Shown: in pieces, positions 34,905-45,411 of the stretch
How positions within the stretch are numbered: the first letter of the stretch is position 1
Layout of the letters: every line of letters begins with the position of its first letter
From: Deltaproteobacteria bacterium
Lineage (GTDB): Bacteria; Desulfobacterota; Desulfuromonadia; Geobacterales; JAJYBI01
DNA: 64,000 nt
NCBI GenBank assembly: GCA_021779095.1
Contig: JAJYBI010000001.1
Span: 62,001 to 126,000, forward strand
Direction of reading: 5' to 3'
Notes under the pieces: generated by a model
What the model saw: the letters and a program-made list of their open reading frames with translations, nothing else
Told to the model about the DNA's origin: nothing
The model's database searches: none
Made by a program: the position numbers and the translations under genes

Positions 34905-35029
34905 TTGACAAGCACCAGAAGTGCGATTCAATTACTACAAATCTTCGTTACCCCCCCGGCCATAGTGACCGGGATGTTGCCGCCCGCCCGGTCGCACGCC
35001 GGACAGGCGGCTTTTTTACGTCCGGCGTG
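34905..35029 (+). promoter_or_regulatory. Candidate leader/attenuator with competing hairpins
   Basis: A TTGACA box (34905-34910) with a weak -10 region around 34928-34933 is followed by GC-rich inverted repeats. The terminator-like hairpin pairs GCCGCC (34979-34984) with GGCGGC (35006-35011) and is followed by six T (35012-35017). A competing 10-bp perfect pairing joins CACGCCGGAC (34995-35004) with GTCCGGCGTG (35020-35029) across the T-tract, and GACCGGG (34967-34973) can pair with CCCGGTC (34987-34993). It may be a small RNA or an attenuator for the gene at 35115. No known riboswitch class was recognised. Confidence 0.45.
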
Positions 35030-35047
35030 GCGGACTGTGCGGCGCGT

Positions 35048-35075
35048 TTGACAGCCGAGACCCGCAGAGTACACT
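35048..35075 (+). promoter_or_regulatory. Sigma-70-type promoter ahead of the FtsH-like gene
   Basis: TTGACA at 35048-35053 and TACACT at 35070-35075 are separated by 16 bp, about 40 bp before the start codon. This promoter lies downstream of the hairpin region, so the following gene may have two transcription starts. Confidence 0.5.
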
Positions 35076-35114
35076 GTATGCAGAACACCTTCACCGCCTT
35101 TTGATGGAGGGCGG

Positions 35115-35606
35115 ATGCATCCCGAACCGGAACGTATAGCCTGCCACCAGGCGGGACACGCCGTCATGCAGTCGATCCTGGCACGGGGGCGCTATCGGGT
35201 AGCGGCGGTGTCCCTCTACGGGGAGGGCAGCTGCACCGTGGACCGGAAGCAGCCATGCGGCTTCGCAAGGCTCGACCGGGAAACCGAGCTGAACCTGTAC
35301 GAGTACGGTCTCGCCCAGCTTTCCGGGATCGCCGCCGAAAACCGGTTCCTGCGGGAACACCCGCCGGAAGGTGAGGACCTGCGGGGAGCCGTCAGCGACA
35401 TTCAGGACTGGCAGGATACCGCCATGGGGCTCTATCGGGATGAGGGGCGGGTCAGGATGCTGAGTATGAATATCATGGCAAAGCTGGATGCCATCTTCAA
35501 CGAATCCCCCATCTGGAACGTCGTCAACGCGCTTGCCGAAGCGCTGCTGGAAAAGCAGACCGTCGCCGGCGACGAACTCCAGGCGATTCTCGCCGAACTC
35601 CCCTAA
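35115..35606 (+). CDS. Stand-alone M41 (FtsH-like) peptidase domain, HQAGH variant
   Basis: This 163-residue protein resembles the peptidase half of FtsH without its AAA ATPase or membrane helices. The zinc-binding motif that normally reads HEAGH appears as HQAGH (residues 11-15; bases 35145-35159), so the catalytic Glu is replaced by Gln. The context before it (ERIACHQAGHAVM) and the helical remainder with AQLSGIAAENRFL fit the M41 layout. A Gln substitution would be expected to abolish or greatly weaken hydrolysis, so the protein may bind rather than cut. A GGAGG site precedes the ATG. It is monocistronic. Confidence 0.7.
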   Translation: MHPEPERIACHQAGHAVMQSILARGRYRVAAVSLYGEGSCTVDRKQPCGFARLDRETELNLYEYGLAQLSGIAAENRFLREHPPEGEDLRGAVSDIQDWQDTAMGLYRDEGRVRMLSMNIMAKLDAIFNESPIWNVVNALAEALLEKQTVAGDELQAILAELP

Positions 35607-35746
35607 ACCATCTCCCCCCTTCACGAACTTTTTCCGCTCAAGAAATCCGGACCGATTCCGAAAAGATGAACAGTTACCATCATCCGCGCGGCAGAGGGGA
35701 CCGGTGCACGCACAACCGGCAACGGCGGACAACCACGGGGGGAATC

Positions 35747-36712
35747 ATGAGCCATCAGACCGGCATCCTGCTTGAAAGCGATACCAACGAACTGGAGATC
35801 GTCGAATTCCGTATCGACGAACTGGATGAGCGGGGGGAGATCGTCCCCTGCCATTACGGGGTCAACGTCGCCAAGGTCCGGGAGATCCTCCGGCTCCCCG
35901 AGGTAACCCGCGTCGTGACCGCACCGCCGGGAATCGAGGGGATGATCAAGCTGCGGGACAAGGTCATTCCCATCATCAACCTCGCCCAGGTACTCAACAA
36001 GCCGGTGGGGGATCTCAAATCGGAACGGGTAATCGTACTGGAATTCAACGGCTTTACCGTGGGGGTGCTGGTCCAGTCCGTTTCCCGCATCTACCGCTTC
36101 TCCTGGAAAAACGTGGAGCCGCCGGCCCATTCCGTCCATTGCGATCAGATCACCGGACTGGTGAAATTCGAAGACCGGATCATCCTCGTGCTCGATTTCG
36201 AGAAGATCGTCGGCGAGCTCTGTCAGGAAAGCGCCCTGAGACCGGTGGACGACAGCCGGCTGGATACGACCACCCTGCACGCCCGGGCATCCCGGACCAT
36301 TCTCGTTGCGGATGATTCGTCATTCATCCGCGCATCCGTCGCCGGCTCCCTGCGCCGCGCCGGATATACCGTGGAAGAGGCACAGGACGGCGCCGAGGCG
36401 TGGGAATACGTACAGCGGAAGATGAATGCCGCCATCGAACGGGGAGAGAGCATCCTGTCGCACCTGTCGCTGGTCATCACGGACGTGGAGATGCCCCAGA
36501 TGGACGGCCTGCACCTCACCTCGCTGGTGCGCAAGAACGATACGCTGGCAGACCTGCCGGTGATCATCTTCTCGTCCCTTGCCTCCGAGGACAACAAGCG
36601 GAAATGGATGGGGCTGGGGGCCAACCGGATACTTACCAAGCCGGACCTCCCCAACCTGGTTGCCGTTACGGATGCGATGACTGCGGTACAGTTACAACAA
36701 GCTGCCGCCTGA
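35747..36712 (+). CDS. cheV: Chemotaxis protein CheV (CheW-receiver fusion)
   Basis: This 321-residue protein couples receptors to CheA and can be phosphorylated. Residues about 12-165 form a CheW-like domain (YGVNVAKVREILRLP, GMIKLRDKVIPIINL and LEFNGFTVGVLV). A receiver domain follows (about 185-310) with ILVADDSSF, the phospho-acceptor Asp in VITDVEMPQMDG and Lys in RILTKPDLPN. The ATG at 35747 has a purine-rich site; the longer frame is unsupported. It stands alone, away from a main chemotaxis operon. Confidence 0.94.
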   Translation: MSHQTGILLESDTNELEIVEFRIDELDERGEIVPCHYGVNVAKVREILRLPEVTRVVTAPPGIEGMIKLRDKVIPIINLAQVLNKPVGDLKSERVIVLEFNGFTVGVLVQSVSRIYRFSWKNVEPPAHSVHCDQITGLVKFEDRIILVLDFEKIVGELCQESALRPVDDSRLDTTTLHARASRTILVADDSSFIRASVAGSLRRAGYTVEEAQDGAEAWEYVQRKMNAAIERGESILSHLSLVITDVEMPQMDGLHLTSLVRKNDTLADLPVIIFSSLASEDNKRKWMGLGANRILTKPDLPNLVAVTDAMTAVQLQQAAA

Positions 36713-36746
36713 CAACGGGAATAAGCAAGCGGGGGCGGGCCAATGG

Positions 36747-37259
36747 CTATTCGGTCTGCAGATCCTGCACACGGATGAGGACGGCGTTCTCCACCTTCTC
36801 GGTAGAGACGAGGAACCGGATCGTACGGTTGTCGAACAGATCCCCCAGGTCCACGTAGGCGGGCACCCTGATGCACGGCTCGCCGGTCTCGAAGGTATGA
36901 CCGACCGACAGGCGGATCGCGCAGCTTCTGCAGTGCACCGTCTCGCCGCACCCTCCGGGGAGATCCGCATAGCGGCACCGGAAGACCTCTCCGCCGAGCC
37001 GGCCCCGCATCTCGTTGATATCCAGGGAAACAAGCCGGCACCCTTCCCCGTTCGCCGCGATGACGCGGCCGCTGCCGTCCACCACATACACCGGCAGGTG
37101 CAGCGACTCCAGAAACGCTGCAAACGATTCACCCGTCCCCGACACGAGCTTCGAGAAGCAGGCAGGGCAGATCCTCCGTCCCGCATGCAGCGTATCGGAT
37201 TCCGAAAGCTCGGTACCGTTCAGCACCTTCCTGCAGTATCGACACGCCCGCCCGTTCAT
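36747..37259 (-). CDS. Cysteine-rich PAS-domain protein
   Basis: This 170-residue protein begins with a zinc-ribbon-like pair of CxxC motifs (CRYCRKVL and CPACFSKL, residues about 6-37). A PAS domain (LPVYVVDGSGRVIAANGEG, then FRCRYADLPGGCG and VHCRSCAIR) follows. The second cysteine group sits inside the PAS core and could hold a metal or Fe-S centre, suggesting redox or metal sensing. The ATG at 37259 follows GGAGGTG; an ATG at 37298 overlapping the upstream stop is an alternative. The gene directly follows the CBS-PAS-GGDEF gene and is probably cotranscribed, so it may tune that enzyme. Confidence 0.78.
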   Translation of the reverse strand: MNGRACRYCRKVLNGTELSESDTLHAGRRICPACFSKLVSGTGESFAAFLESLHLPVYVVDGSGRVIAANGEGCRLVSLDINEMRGRLGGEVFRCRYADLPGGCGETVHCRSCAIRLSVGHTFETGEPCIRVPAYVDLGDLFDNRTIRFLVSTEKVENAVLIRVQDLQTE

Positions 37260-37287
37260 CCGCCCGTCACCTCCGGCCGCCTCACGT

Positions 37288-39036
37288 TCATCGTTCATCC
37301 TGCACCGTCACGTACCGCTGGAAATTGTTCCGCCCCTGCGCCTTCACCCGGTACAGGGCGATATCCGCGTTCTTCATAAGGGTTTCGTCATCCGTACCGT
37401 CGTCGGGGAAGTCCGCCACCCCGATGCTCGCCGTCACCTTCAGGGTGTGCCCGTCGCAGACGAACGGCCTGCGGAACGCCCGGACGATCTTGCCGGCGAT
37501 GATCGCGGCGCTCTCCACGGTGGCAATGGTCGGCAGCAGCAGCACGAATTCGTCCCCCCCCATGCGCGACACCGTATCGCTCTTGCGCAACAGCCGTCGC
37601 AGTCGCTCGCTGGCCGCCTTGAGCAGCAGGTCCCCCATGCTATGGCCGAGGGTATCGTTGATATCCTTGAACCGGTCGAGATCGAGGATCATCAGCGCCC
37701 CCCGGCCGCCGGTACGCTGCGACGCCGCCAACGCCTGCACGAGCCGGTCCCGGAGCAGGACCCGGTTGGGGAGGCCGGTCAGGGCGTCGTGGTAGGCCAG
37801 GTGGTGGATCGTCTCTTCGTACTGCTTCCGTTCCGTGATGTCGCGGAGCATCAGCACATACCCCACGAGTCCTCCCTCCCGCTCCAGGATGCCGGTAAGG
37901 CTCGCGTCGTAGAACATGAGGACGCCGTCATGGCTGATCGTTTCCAGGTAGGTCTGCTTTCCCTTCTTCAGGACGGCCGTCCGTGCTGCGCCAAGCCGGG
38001 CGCGGGCGGCAGCGTCCAGGGCCGGCAGCTCAGTGACGGCACGGCCGATGGCGTTGGCGGCGCGGCAGTAGAGCGCCTCTTCCGCCGCCGGGTTGAAGTA
38101 CTTGATCCTCAAGGTATCGTCGGTGGCGATGATCGCCATGTCGATGGAGGAGTTGAGGATGTTGTCCAGGTAGATCGTCTTGTTCAGCAGTTCCCGCGCC
38201 GTCTGCTGGAACAGCTCCTCCTTCTCCTGGATGATCTCCTTCAGCGACTCGATATACCGCCCCTCCAGCCCCCGCACGATGTTGGACTGGGTGACGATTC
38301 CGGCGATGGCCCCCGCCTCGTCGGTCACCACCACCCGGCGGACCCCCTCCCGCTTCATGATCAGCGCCGCCGTGTGGACCGTCGTACCCGCCGGCACGGT
38401 GAGCACGGGACAGCTCATCACCTGTTCCACCGGGGCAGACTTGAGGTCGATACCCGCGGTCACCAGCCGGGCCGCATCCCGCTCCGTCACGATCCCCGCC
38501 GGCCGTCCCTCGTCCGCCACCACGATACAGCTGATCCCCGGCCCGGCCATGCGACGGATCGTCTCTTCCACCGGCACGTCCCGCTCCACGGTCACCACCC
38601 CCGCCGTCATGACCGATTCGATCTTCCGCATCTCCATGAAGTATTCGAGCCCCAGGAGGTTCACCAGGTCGGACTGGCTCATCACCCCCAGAAGCCGGCC
38701 GTCATGCCCCACCACCACATGGTGCCGGATCCGGTTGGTGACCATCAGGCTGTACGCCTCGAAGATCGTCATGTTGCCGTGGATGGTGAAGACGGGGCTG
38801 GTCATCAGCTCGCCGATGGGCAACTCCCCGAAGGAGTCGAGCCGGCTCGCCGTCCGCACCACGTCCCGCTCGGTGAAGATCCCCACCGGCCGTTTCCGTT
38901 CGGAGATAACGAGACAGCTGATCCTCGCCCGCGCCATGACGGCGATCGCCTCGGCCGCCGGCGTATCGGGGGTGACGGTCACCACGTCCCGGGAGACGAT
39001 CTGCCGGATCCTGGTCTTGTGAATTTCGATGGGCAT
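37288..39036 (-). CDS. CBS-PAS-GGDEF diguanylate cyclase
   Basis: This 582-residue protein makes cyclic di-GMP from GTP. Four CBS motifs in two pairs fill residues 5-265 and probably bind an adenine nucleotide. A PAS domain (about 295-410, ending in YVLMLRDITERKQYEE) leads through a helix into a GGDEF domain (about 420-575). The active-site motif RMGGDEFVLLLP is intact, as is the DLDRFKDINDTLGH metal site; the upstream inhibitory-site RxxD motif is not obvious. It has no membrane segments. The downstream PAS gene overlaps or closely follows it. Confidence 0.93.
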   Translation of the reverse strand: MPIEIHKTRIRQIVSRDVVTVTPDTPAAEAIAVMARARISCLVISERKRPVGIFTERDVVRTASRLDSFGELPIGELMTSPVFTIHGNMTIFEAYSLMVTNRIRHHVVVGHDGRLLGVMSQSDLVNLLGLEYFMEMRKIESVMTAGVVTVERDVPVEETIRRMAGPGISCIVVADEGRPAGIVTERDAARLVTAGIDLKSAPVEQVMSCPVLTVPAGTTVHTAALIMKREGVRRVVVTDEAGAIAGIVTQSNIVRGLEGRYIESLKEIIQEKEELFQQTARELLNKTIYLDNILNSSIDMAIIATDDTLRIKYFNPAAEEALYCRAANAIGRAVTELPALDAAARARLGAARTAVLKKGKQTYLETISHDGVLMFYDASLTGILEREGGLVGYVLMLRDITERKQYEETIHHLAYHDALTGLPNRVLLRDRLVQALAASQRTGGRGALMILDLDRFKDINDTLGHSMGDLLLKAASERLRRLLRKSDTVSRMGGDEFVLLLPTIATVESAAIIAGKIVRAFRRPFVCDGHTLKVTASIGVADFPDDGTDDETLMKNADIALYRVKAQGRNNFQRYVTVQDER

Positions 39037-39117
39037 CAGTATTCGTTCCTTGCCGTTGTGTCCCGATTCAACAACGCGTACCGGCCAAACCGGGTACTGC
39101 CGCTCATCCGGCCGGCG

Positions 39118-40657
39118 CTAGGGGAGATAGCCGACCGCCAGAGTCCGGTACTCCGCCACCTGCGCCGCCTGCCAGGCGGCGTCCCTTCCCAGCTCCGCCG
39201 CCATCAGCGCCGCCACCGCCGGAGCCGCCTCCATGCTCGCCCGGGCATCCAGCAAAAGCGCCCGGGTCCGGCGGGCGAGGATATCCGCCACCGTCCGCGC
39301 CCCTTCGGCACGCACACCACGGATGACCTCCGCGCCCCGACAGGGGAGCCTCGGGTGGAGCGGTTCGCCCCAGGCGGGGTGCTCTTCCACAAGCCGCGCC
39401 AGCTCCGCGGCATCGCTGCCGTACACCTGCCACGGGTCGGCGGGATCGGCATCCTCGTACCAGCCGTGCAGCCGCAGGCTGCCGGTGACCGACGGCCGCT
39501 CCTCCAGCCCCGCCACCGCGGCCGCGGCGGTCACCGCATCCTCCCCCATCCGCCGGTAGGTGGTCCACTTGCCGCCGGCGATGGTGACGAGCCCGGTGCC
39601 GTCCACCAGCAGGGTATGGTCCCGGGAGAGCGACGCGGTATGGTCGGTGCCGCCCCGCACCAGCGGCCGGATGCCGGCGAAGACGCTCAGCACGTCCTCC
39701 GGCCCGGGGTGGCGGGTGAGGTAACGCGCCGCATGGGAGAGCAGGAACGCGATCTCCTCAGGGAGCGGTCGCGGCTCCATGACCGCGGCCGGCACGACGG
39801 TATCGGTGGTACCGACGACCGTGCGTCCGTGCCACGGCACGGCGAACAGGACCCGGCCGTCGTCCGTGTGGGGGACCATGATGGCGCTGTCCCCCGGGAG
39901 GAACGCACCGTCCAGCACGAGGTGCACCCCCTGGCTCGGGGCGATGAGCGCGGGCGCGTGGGGGTCCGCCAGCCGCCGCACGCCGTCCACGAACGGCCCG
40001 GCCGCGTTGATGACCACCCTGCCCCGTACCCGGTATGAGCTGCCGCTCTCCAGGTCGTGCGCCTCCACCCCGGCGACGATCCCGTTCTCCCCGAAGATGC
40101 CGGTCACCTGCAGGTAGTTGAGCGGCACCCCGCCCAGGTCGATCAGGGTCCGGGCCAGGGTGATGCCGAGGCGCGCGTCGTCGAACTGGCCGTCGTGGTA
40201 GCGCACCCCCCCCTTGAGCCCCGCCGGCTCCACGGTGGGGATGTGGCGCAGGGTCTCCTCCCGGGAAAGGAGCCGGGAGGGACCGAGCCCCAGCCTGCCG
40301 GCCAGGAGGTCGTACAGCTTGAGCCCCACCCCGTAGAACGGCCCCTCCCACCAGTCGTAGAGCGGCACGACGAAGGAGAGGTTGTGCACCAGCTGGGGGG
40401 CATTCCTGATCAGGAGACCCCGCTCCCGGAGCGCCTCCAGCACGAGCGAAACGTTCCCCTGCTGCAGATACCGCACCCCGCCGTGGATCAGCTTGGTACT
40501 CCGGCTGGAGGTGCCGGCGGTGAAATCGGCCTGTTCCAGGAGAAGCGTCCGGTAGCCGCGGCTGGCGGCCTCCACCGCCGTCCCGAGGCCGGTGGCACCG
40601 CCCCCCACCACGATCATGTCCCAGAGGGGATCGCCCTCCAGCTGCCGGAGCAGTCCC

Positions 40658-40668
<11 letters not shown>
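39118..40668 (-). CDS. glpD: Glycerol-3-phosphate dehydrogenase, FAD-dependent
   Basis: This 516-residue enzyme oxidises glycerol-3-phosphate to dihydroxyacetone phosphate and passes electrons to the quinone pool. The FAD-binding loop is [21 protein letters not shown] near the N-terminus, the substrate region is [16 protein letters not shown], and [15 protein letters not shown] lies near residue 360. The ATG at 40668 overlaps the glpK stop by 11 bp, giving an operon order TPR protein, glpK, glpD. Length and motif positions are normal for GlpD of the DAO family. Confidence 0.94.
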
Positions 40669-42150
<1,482 letters not shown>

Positions 42151-42154
<4 letters not shown>

Positions 42155-42597
42155 CGGTTCCCTCCCGGTGCGGGGGGCAGTCGGTACTGCCGCTGCAGCT
42201 CCTCCGCGAAGGCACATGCCCCCTTCTCGCCCAGCCCGCACCCCGTCACGTAGTCGGTGTACGCCCTCGGATAGTCGTGCATCTGCTCATACAGCATGCC
42301 GCGGCTCACGTACAGGTCGGCGGCATTCGGCGCGTAACCGATGGCACTGGTCAGATCCGCCAGCGCCTCCCGGTCGCGGTGCTGGTTGAGGTAGAAAAAG
42401 GCCCGCCGACGGTACCCTTCCGGGGAGCGGGGCGCCGCCGCGATGGCCCGGTCGAAATAGTGCTGGGCACGCGCCGGCTCGTTCGTACCGCTGAAATATT
42501 CCGCCATCCCCAAAAGTTCCTGCGGGGACGATCCGGCAAACCCGGTCAACAGCATGACCCCCGCCGCCAGGACCACACCGGTCACTATCCGCTTCAT
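42151..42597 (-). CDS. Exported TPR protein
   Basis: This 148-residue protein has a signal peptide ([23 protein letters not shown]) and two to three tetratricopeptide repeats, visible as [42 protein letters not shown] and the following segment. Two Cys flank a charged loop near the C-terminus ([13 protein letters not shown]). It probably lies in the periplasm or at the membrane as a scaffold. It overlaps the glpK start by 4 bp and is only 3 bp from the histidine kinase gene, so it may link a sensor transcript to the glycerol operon; that is inference. Confidence 0.8.
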
Positions 42598-42600
42598 CCG

Positions 42601-44688
42601 TTACTCCAGTCCCGTTCCCAGTGAAAAATAGAAGGTGGCGCCACCATCCACGACCCCTGTTGCCCAGACCCGGCCTCCGTGCCGCTCGACGATCCGCTGC
42701 ACCGTCGCAAGTCCGATGCCGGTGCCGGGAAACTCGTCCTGGCAGTGCAGACGCTGGAACGGCATGAACAGCTTGCCGGCGTAGGTCATGTCGAAACCGG
42801 CACCGTTGTCGCGGACGAAGAACGCCCCCGTTGCCGGGTCCCGGCCGAACTCGATCCGGGCCACCGACCGACGGGAGCTGTACTTGATGGCGTTCCCCAG
42901 GAGGTTTTCCAGGCAGAGCTTCAGGAGATCCGGGTCGCCGGTCACCGACAGCCCCGGCTCGATGACCACCTCCACCCGCCTTTCGGCGATGCTCCCCCGG
43001 AGCATGCCGACGACGGCGCCGGCCAGAACGCTCAGGTCAACGGTACGGAGAGAAAGCTCAGACCGCGATACCCGCGACAGGTGCAGGACGGCATCGGTCA
43101 CCTGTTGCAACTGATCGCTGGCGGCGGCGATTCGCCGGGCAAAGAACAGTGCCTGTTCCACATCCCCCGGCAGCGACTCGCCGAGCATCTCGCTGAACCC
43201 CTGGAGACGGGCAATGGGCCCCCGCAGCTCATGGGAGATGGCATAGCAGAAACTGGTCAGGTCCCGGTTGGCCTGTTGCAGCTCCGCGGTCCGCTCGGCG
43301 ACCAGATGCTCCAGCCGTTCGTTCAGCCGGCGCACCTCCCCTTCGGCCAGGAGACGTTCCTGTTCCAGCCGCTTGACCTCGGTCACGTCCCGGCCGCACC
43401 CCACCGTGCCGATCATCTCGCCCCGTTCGTCCCGGAACGGCGCCTTGGAGACGTCGAGGAACAGGAATTCGCCCTTCACGTTGCCGTATTCGTCGATCCG
43501 CCCCGCCTGGCCGCTCTCCATGACTATCGTGTCCGTTTCACGGCAAAGCTCGCCAAAGGTGTGCCAGTCGGGCCGGTCGGCGTGGGCGGTACGCTCCCGG
43601 CCGGCGAAGAACATGTCGTCCCTTCCCACGGGCTCGTCCGTATCGACGGCGCCCAAGAGCTTCTCGCACATCGCCCGGTTGACGAAGATGTACCGCTGCG
43701 CCATGTCCTTCGCCCAGATGAGGTCGGGGACGTTGTCGCACATGAGCCGCAGCAGCCGGTACAGTTCCTGGTAGTGTCGCTTGCTGTTCCGCAGCGACTC
43801 CTCCACCCGCTTTCCCAGCACGATATCCCACGCAAGGTTTGCCAGCTGGGAGACGATCTCCACATCGGCGGGACCGTATTCCTCCTCCCGGTTGCCGACC
43901 CCCAGGACCGCCACGATCCGCTCCCCGCGGAAGACCGGCACCACCATCTCCCGCCGCACCGGCACGTGCCCCTCCGGTAGCCCGTGGCGATGTGCGAGGC
44001 TCCCGCAGTCGTTGTGAATCACCGGACGCCGGTCTCGGATGCAGTCCGCCCAGACGCCCGCCTGGGACAATGGATAATGAAGACCGTGTGCATCGGTGCT
44101 GCAGATGCGCCGGGTGGCGGTGGACCACGACTGCAGGGAAAGGGTCTCCTGGTCGTCCTCGAGAAAGTGGAAAAAACCGATCCGGCTGCCGGTCAGCGAC
44201 TCGGCCTCGTCCAGGGTCCGGTCCAGCAGCTCGTCCAGCGTGTGGGTCAGGGCGTACTCGCTGAGGCGCAACCGGGCGTGGAGGACGTCCTCCGCCCGCC
44301 GCTGTTCCGTGACATCCCGGATCACCGCCTGCAGTGCAGGTTGCCCCCGGAAGGTCGTGGGGCCCCCCAGGACCTCCCCGATGAATTCGGACCCGTCGAG
44401 CCGGACGAGCCGCTGCACGTTGGAAGAGGCGGGATGGCCACTCAAAAGTGCGGCAGCGCCCCGCTCCTGCACCCCGGTCTGCCGTTCGGGACGGATGAAC
44501 GCCATCACGTCCCGGCCGATCAGTTCATCCGGCGAGATTCCGCCGAACAGCCTGACGGCGGCGGAGTTGAGGTACGCAAACCGCTCCTCCACGCTCACGA
44601 CAATCGCCACCGGCGCATCGTGCACCAACTGCCGAAGCGCTTCGCCTGCTCCGGCCGGACCCTGCCTATCCTTTCCCCCACCGGACAT
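42601..44688 (-). CDS. PAS-GAF-PAS sensor histidine kinase
   Basis: This cytoplasmic kinase of about 695 residues has a PAS domain (about 20-130), a GAF domain (about 150-310), a second PAS domain (about 330-450, ending in CGRDVTEVKRLEQ), a coiled linker, HisKA with the phospho-acceptor His in CYAISHELRGPIARLQ, and HATPase_c with N box LLGNAIKYSS, DNGAGFDM and GTGIGLATVQRIVERHGG. It has no transmembrane helix, so the signal is internal. No response regulator gene adjoins it. The ATG at 44688 is preferred over the GTG at 44730, although neither has a strong ribosome-binding site. Confidence 0.88.
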   Translation of the reverse strand: MSGGGKDRQGPAGAGEALRQLVHDAPVAIVVSVEERFAYLNSAAVRLFGGISPDELIGRDVMAFIRPERQTGVQERGAAALLSGHPASSNVQRLVRLDGSEFIGEVLGGPTTFRGQPALQAVIRDVTEQRRAEDVLHARLRLSEYALTHTLDELLDRTLDEAESLTGSRIGFFHFLEDDQETLSLQSWSTATRRICSTDAHGLHYPLSQAGVWADCIRDRRPVIHNDCGSLAHRHGLPEGHVPVRREMVVPVFRGERIVAVLGVGNREEEYGPADVEIVSQLANLAWDIVLGKRVEESLRNSKRHYQELYRLLRLMCDNVPDLIWAKDMAQRYIFVNRAMCEKLLGAVDTDEPVGRDDMFFAGRERTAHADRPDWHTFGELCRETDTIVMESGQAGRIDEYGNVKGEFLFLDVSKAPFRDERGEMIGTVGCGRDVTEVKRLEQERLLAEGEVRRLNERLEHLVAERTAELQQANRDLTSFCYAISHELRGPIARLQGFSEMLGESLPGDVEQALFFARRIAAASDQLQQVTDAVLHLSRVSRSELSLRTVDLSVLAGAVVGMLRGSIAERRVEVVIEPGLSVTGDPDLLKLCLENLLGNAIKYSSRRSVARIEFGRDPATGAFFVRDNGAGFDMTYAGKLFMPFQRLHCQDEFPGTGIGLATVQRIVERHGGRVWATGVVDGGATFYFSLGTGLE

Positions 44689-44826
44689 GGCACCCGCCCC
44701 GAGACGTCCCCCCGCACCGGTTCCCGGCACGGCGTCTCACGGAAACTCGTTCAACAGCATCACATATGCGCCTGCACATGTGAGATTTGTTAACCTTACT
44801 CTTGTGCCGGACCCTTTGCAAGCCGC

Positions 44827-44847
44827 AAAAACCCCGCTCAGCGGGGG
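44827..44847 (-). terminator. Intrinsic terminator
   Basis: On the minus strand a 6-bp GC stem (CCCCGC with GCGGGG, three-base loop) is followed by five T, about 25 bp beyond the stop of the gene at 44872-45246. It separates that gene from the histidine kinase gene. Confidence 0.7.
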
Positions 44848-44871
44848 CAGACAGCGGCACCTGCACTCGCT

Positions 44872-45246
44872 TCAGCCGCTGATGCCGTTCAGCGAGACGG
44901 CCAGTTCGCGGAACGCCTCCCCCTTCAGCTTCAGCTCAACCGGACGGTTGTTGTCGCCGAACCCGATGGTGACGAGCCCCCCCACCAGCTCATGCTCCAT
45001 CTCGGCAAACAGGACGGCCCGCGGGTTTAGCAGCAGGTTGCCGGAACGGACGAATCCCCGTCTCAGGAGTACGGCGGAGAACGCCTCCTGGTCAATCTTC
45101 TTCACCTTTTTGAACAGCTGCTTCCGCACCACGGCGCCGCCGAACCAGACGTCCATCATCCGGCTGTCATCGGTCACCAGCGGGTTCTCGTCCGGTGTCG
45201 TCAGCTGTACGGCCACCACGAGATCGGTATTGATGAAACGCTCCAT
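44872..45246 (-). CDS. Conserved-looking hypothetical protein, 124 aa
   Basis: I do not recognise this family. The ATG at 45246 has a clear GGAGGTT site. The 124-residue product has no signal peptide or membrane segment and alternates hydrophobic and charged stretches (KQLFKKVKKIDQEAFSAVLLR in the middle, LVGGLVTIGFGDNNRPVELK later) consistent with a small alpha/beta domain. It is monocistronic, with its own terminator, and is divergent from the ABC exporter genes, with which it may share a control region. Confidence 0.8.
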   Translation of the reverse strand: MERFINTDLVVAVQLTTPDENPLVTDDSRMMDVWFGGAVVRKQLFKKVKKIDQEAFSAVLLRRGFVRSGNLLLNPRAVLFAEMEHELVGGLVTIGFGDNNRPVELKLKGEAFRELAVSLNGISG

Positions 45247-45411
45247 TTACGAACCTCCAGGTTACATGCATCGATCCGACGACGGGTGTCACCGCCGTCC
45301 CGAAGCAGTATAGCAGGTTCCGGCCGTTCCGCAGAAGCGTAGATGGCAGGTCGCCGTCCCCCGCACCGTTTTTGACATGCCGGTGAAAATACATTACAAA
45401 GGAGAGCATCC

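Noticed and set aside
35607-35746. Possible flagellar sigma-28 promoter ahead of cheV (CTCAAG and CCGATT boxes)
   Set aside because: The two boxes are too close together for the usual spacing, so the match is probably chance.
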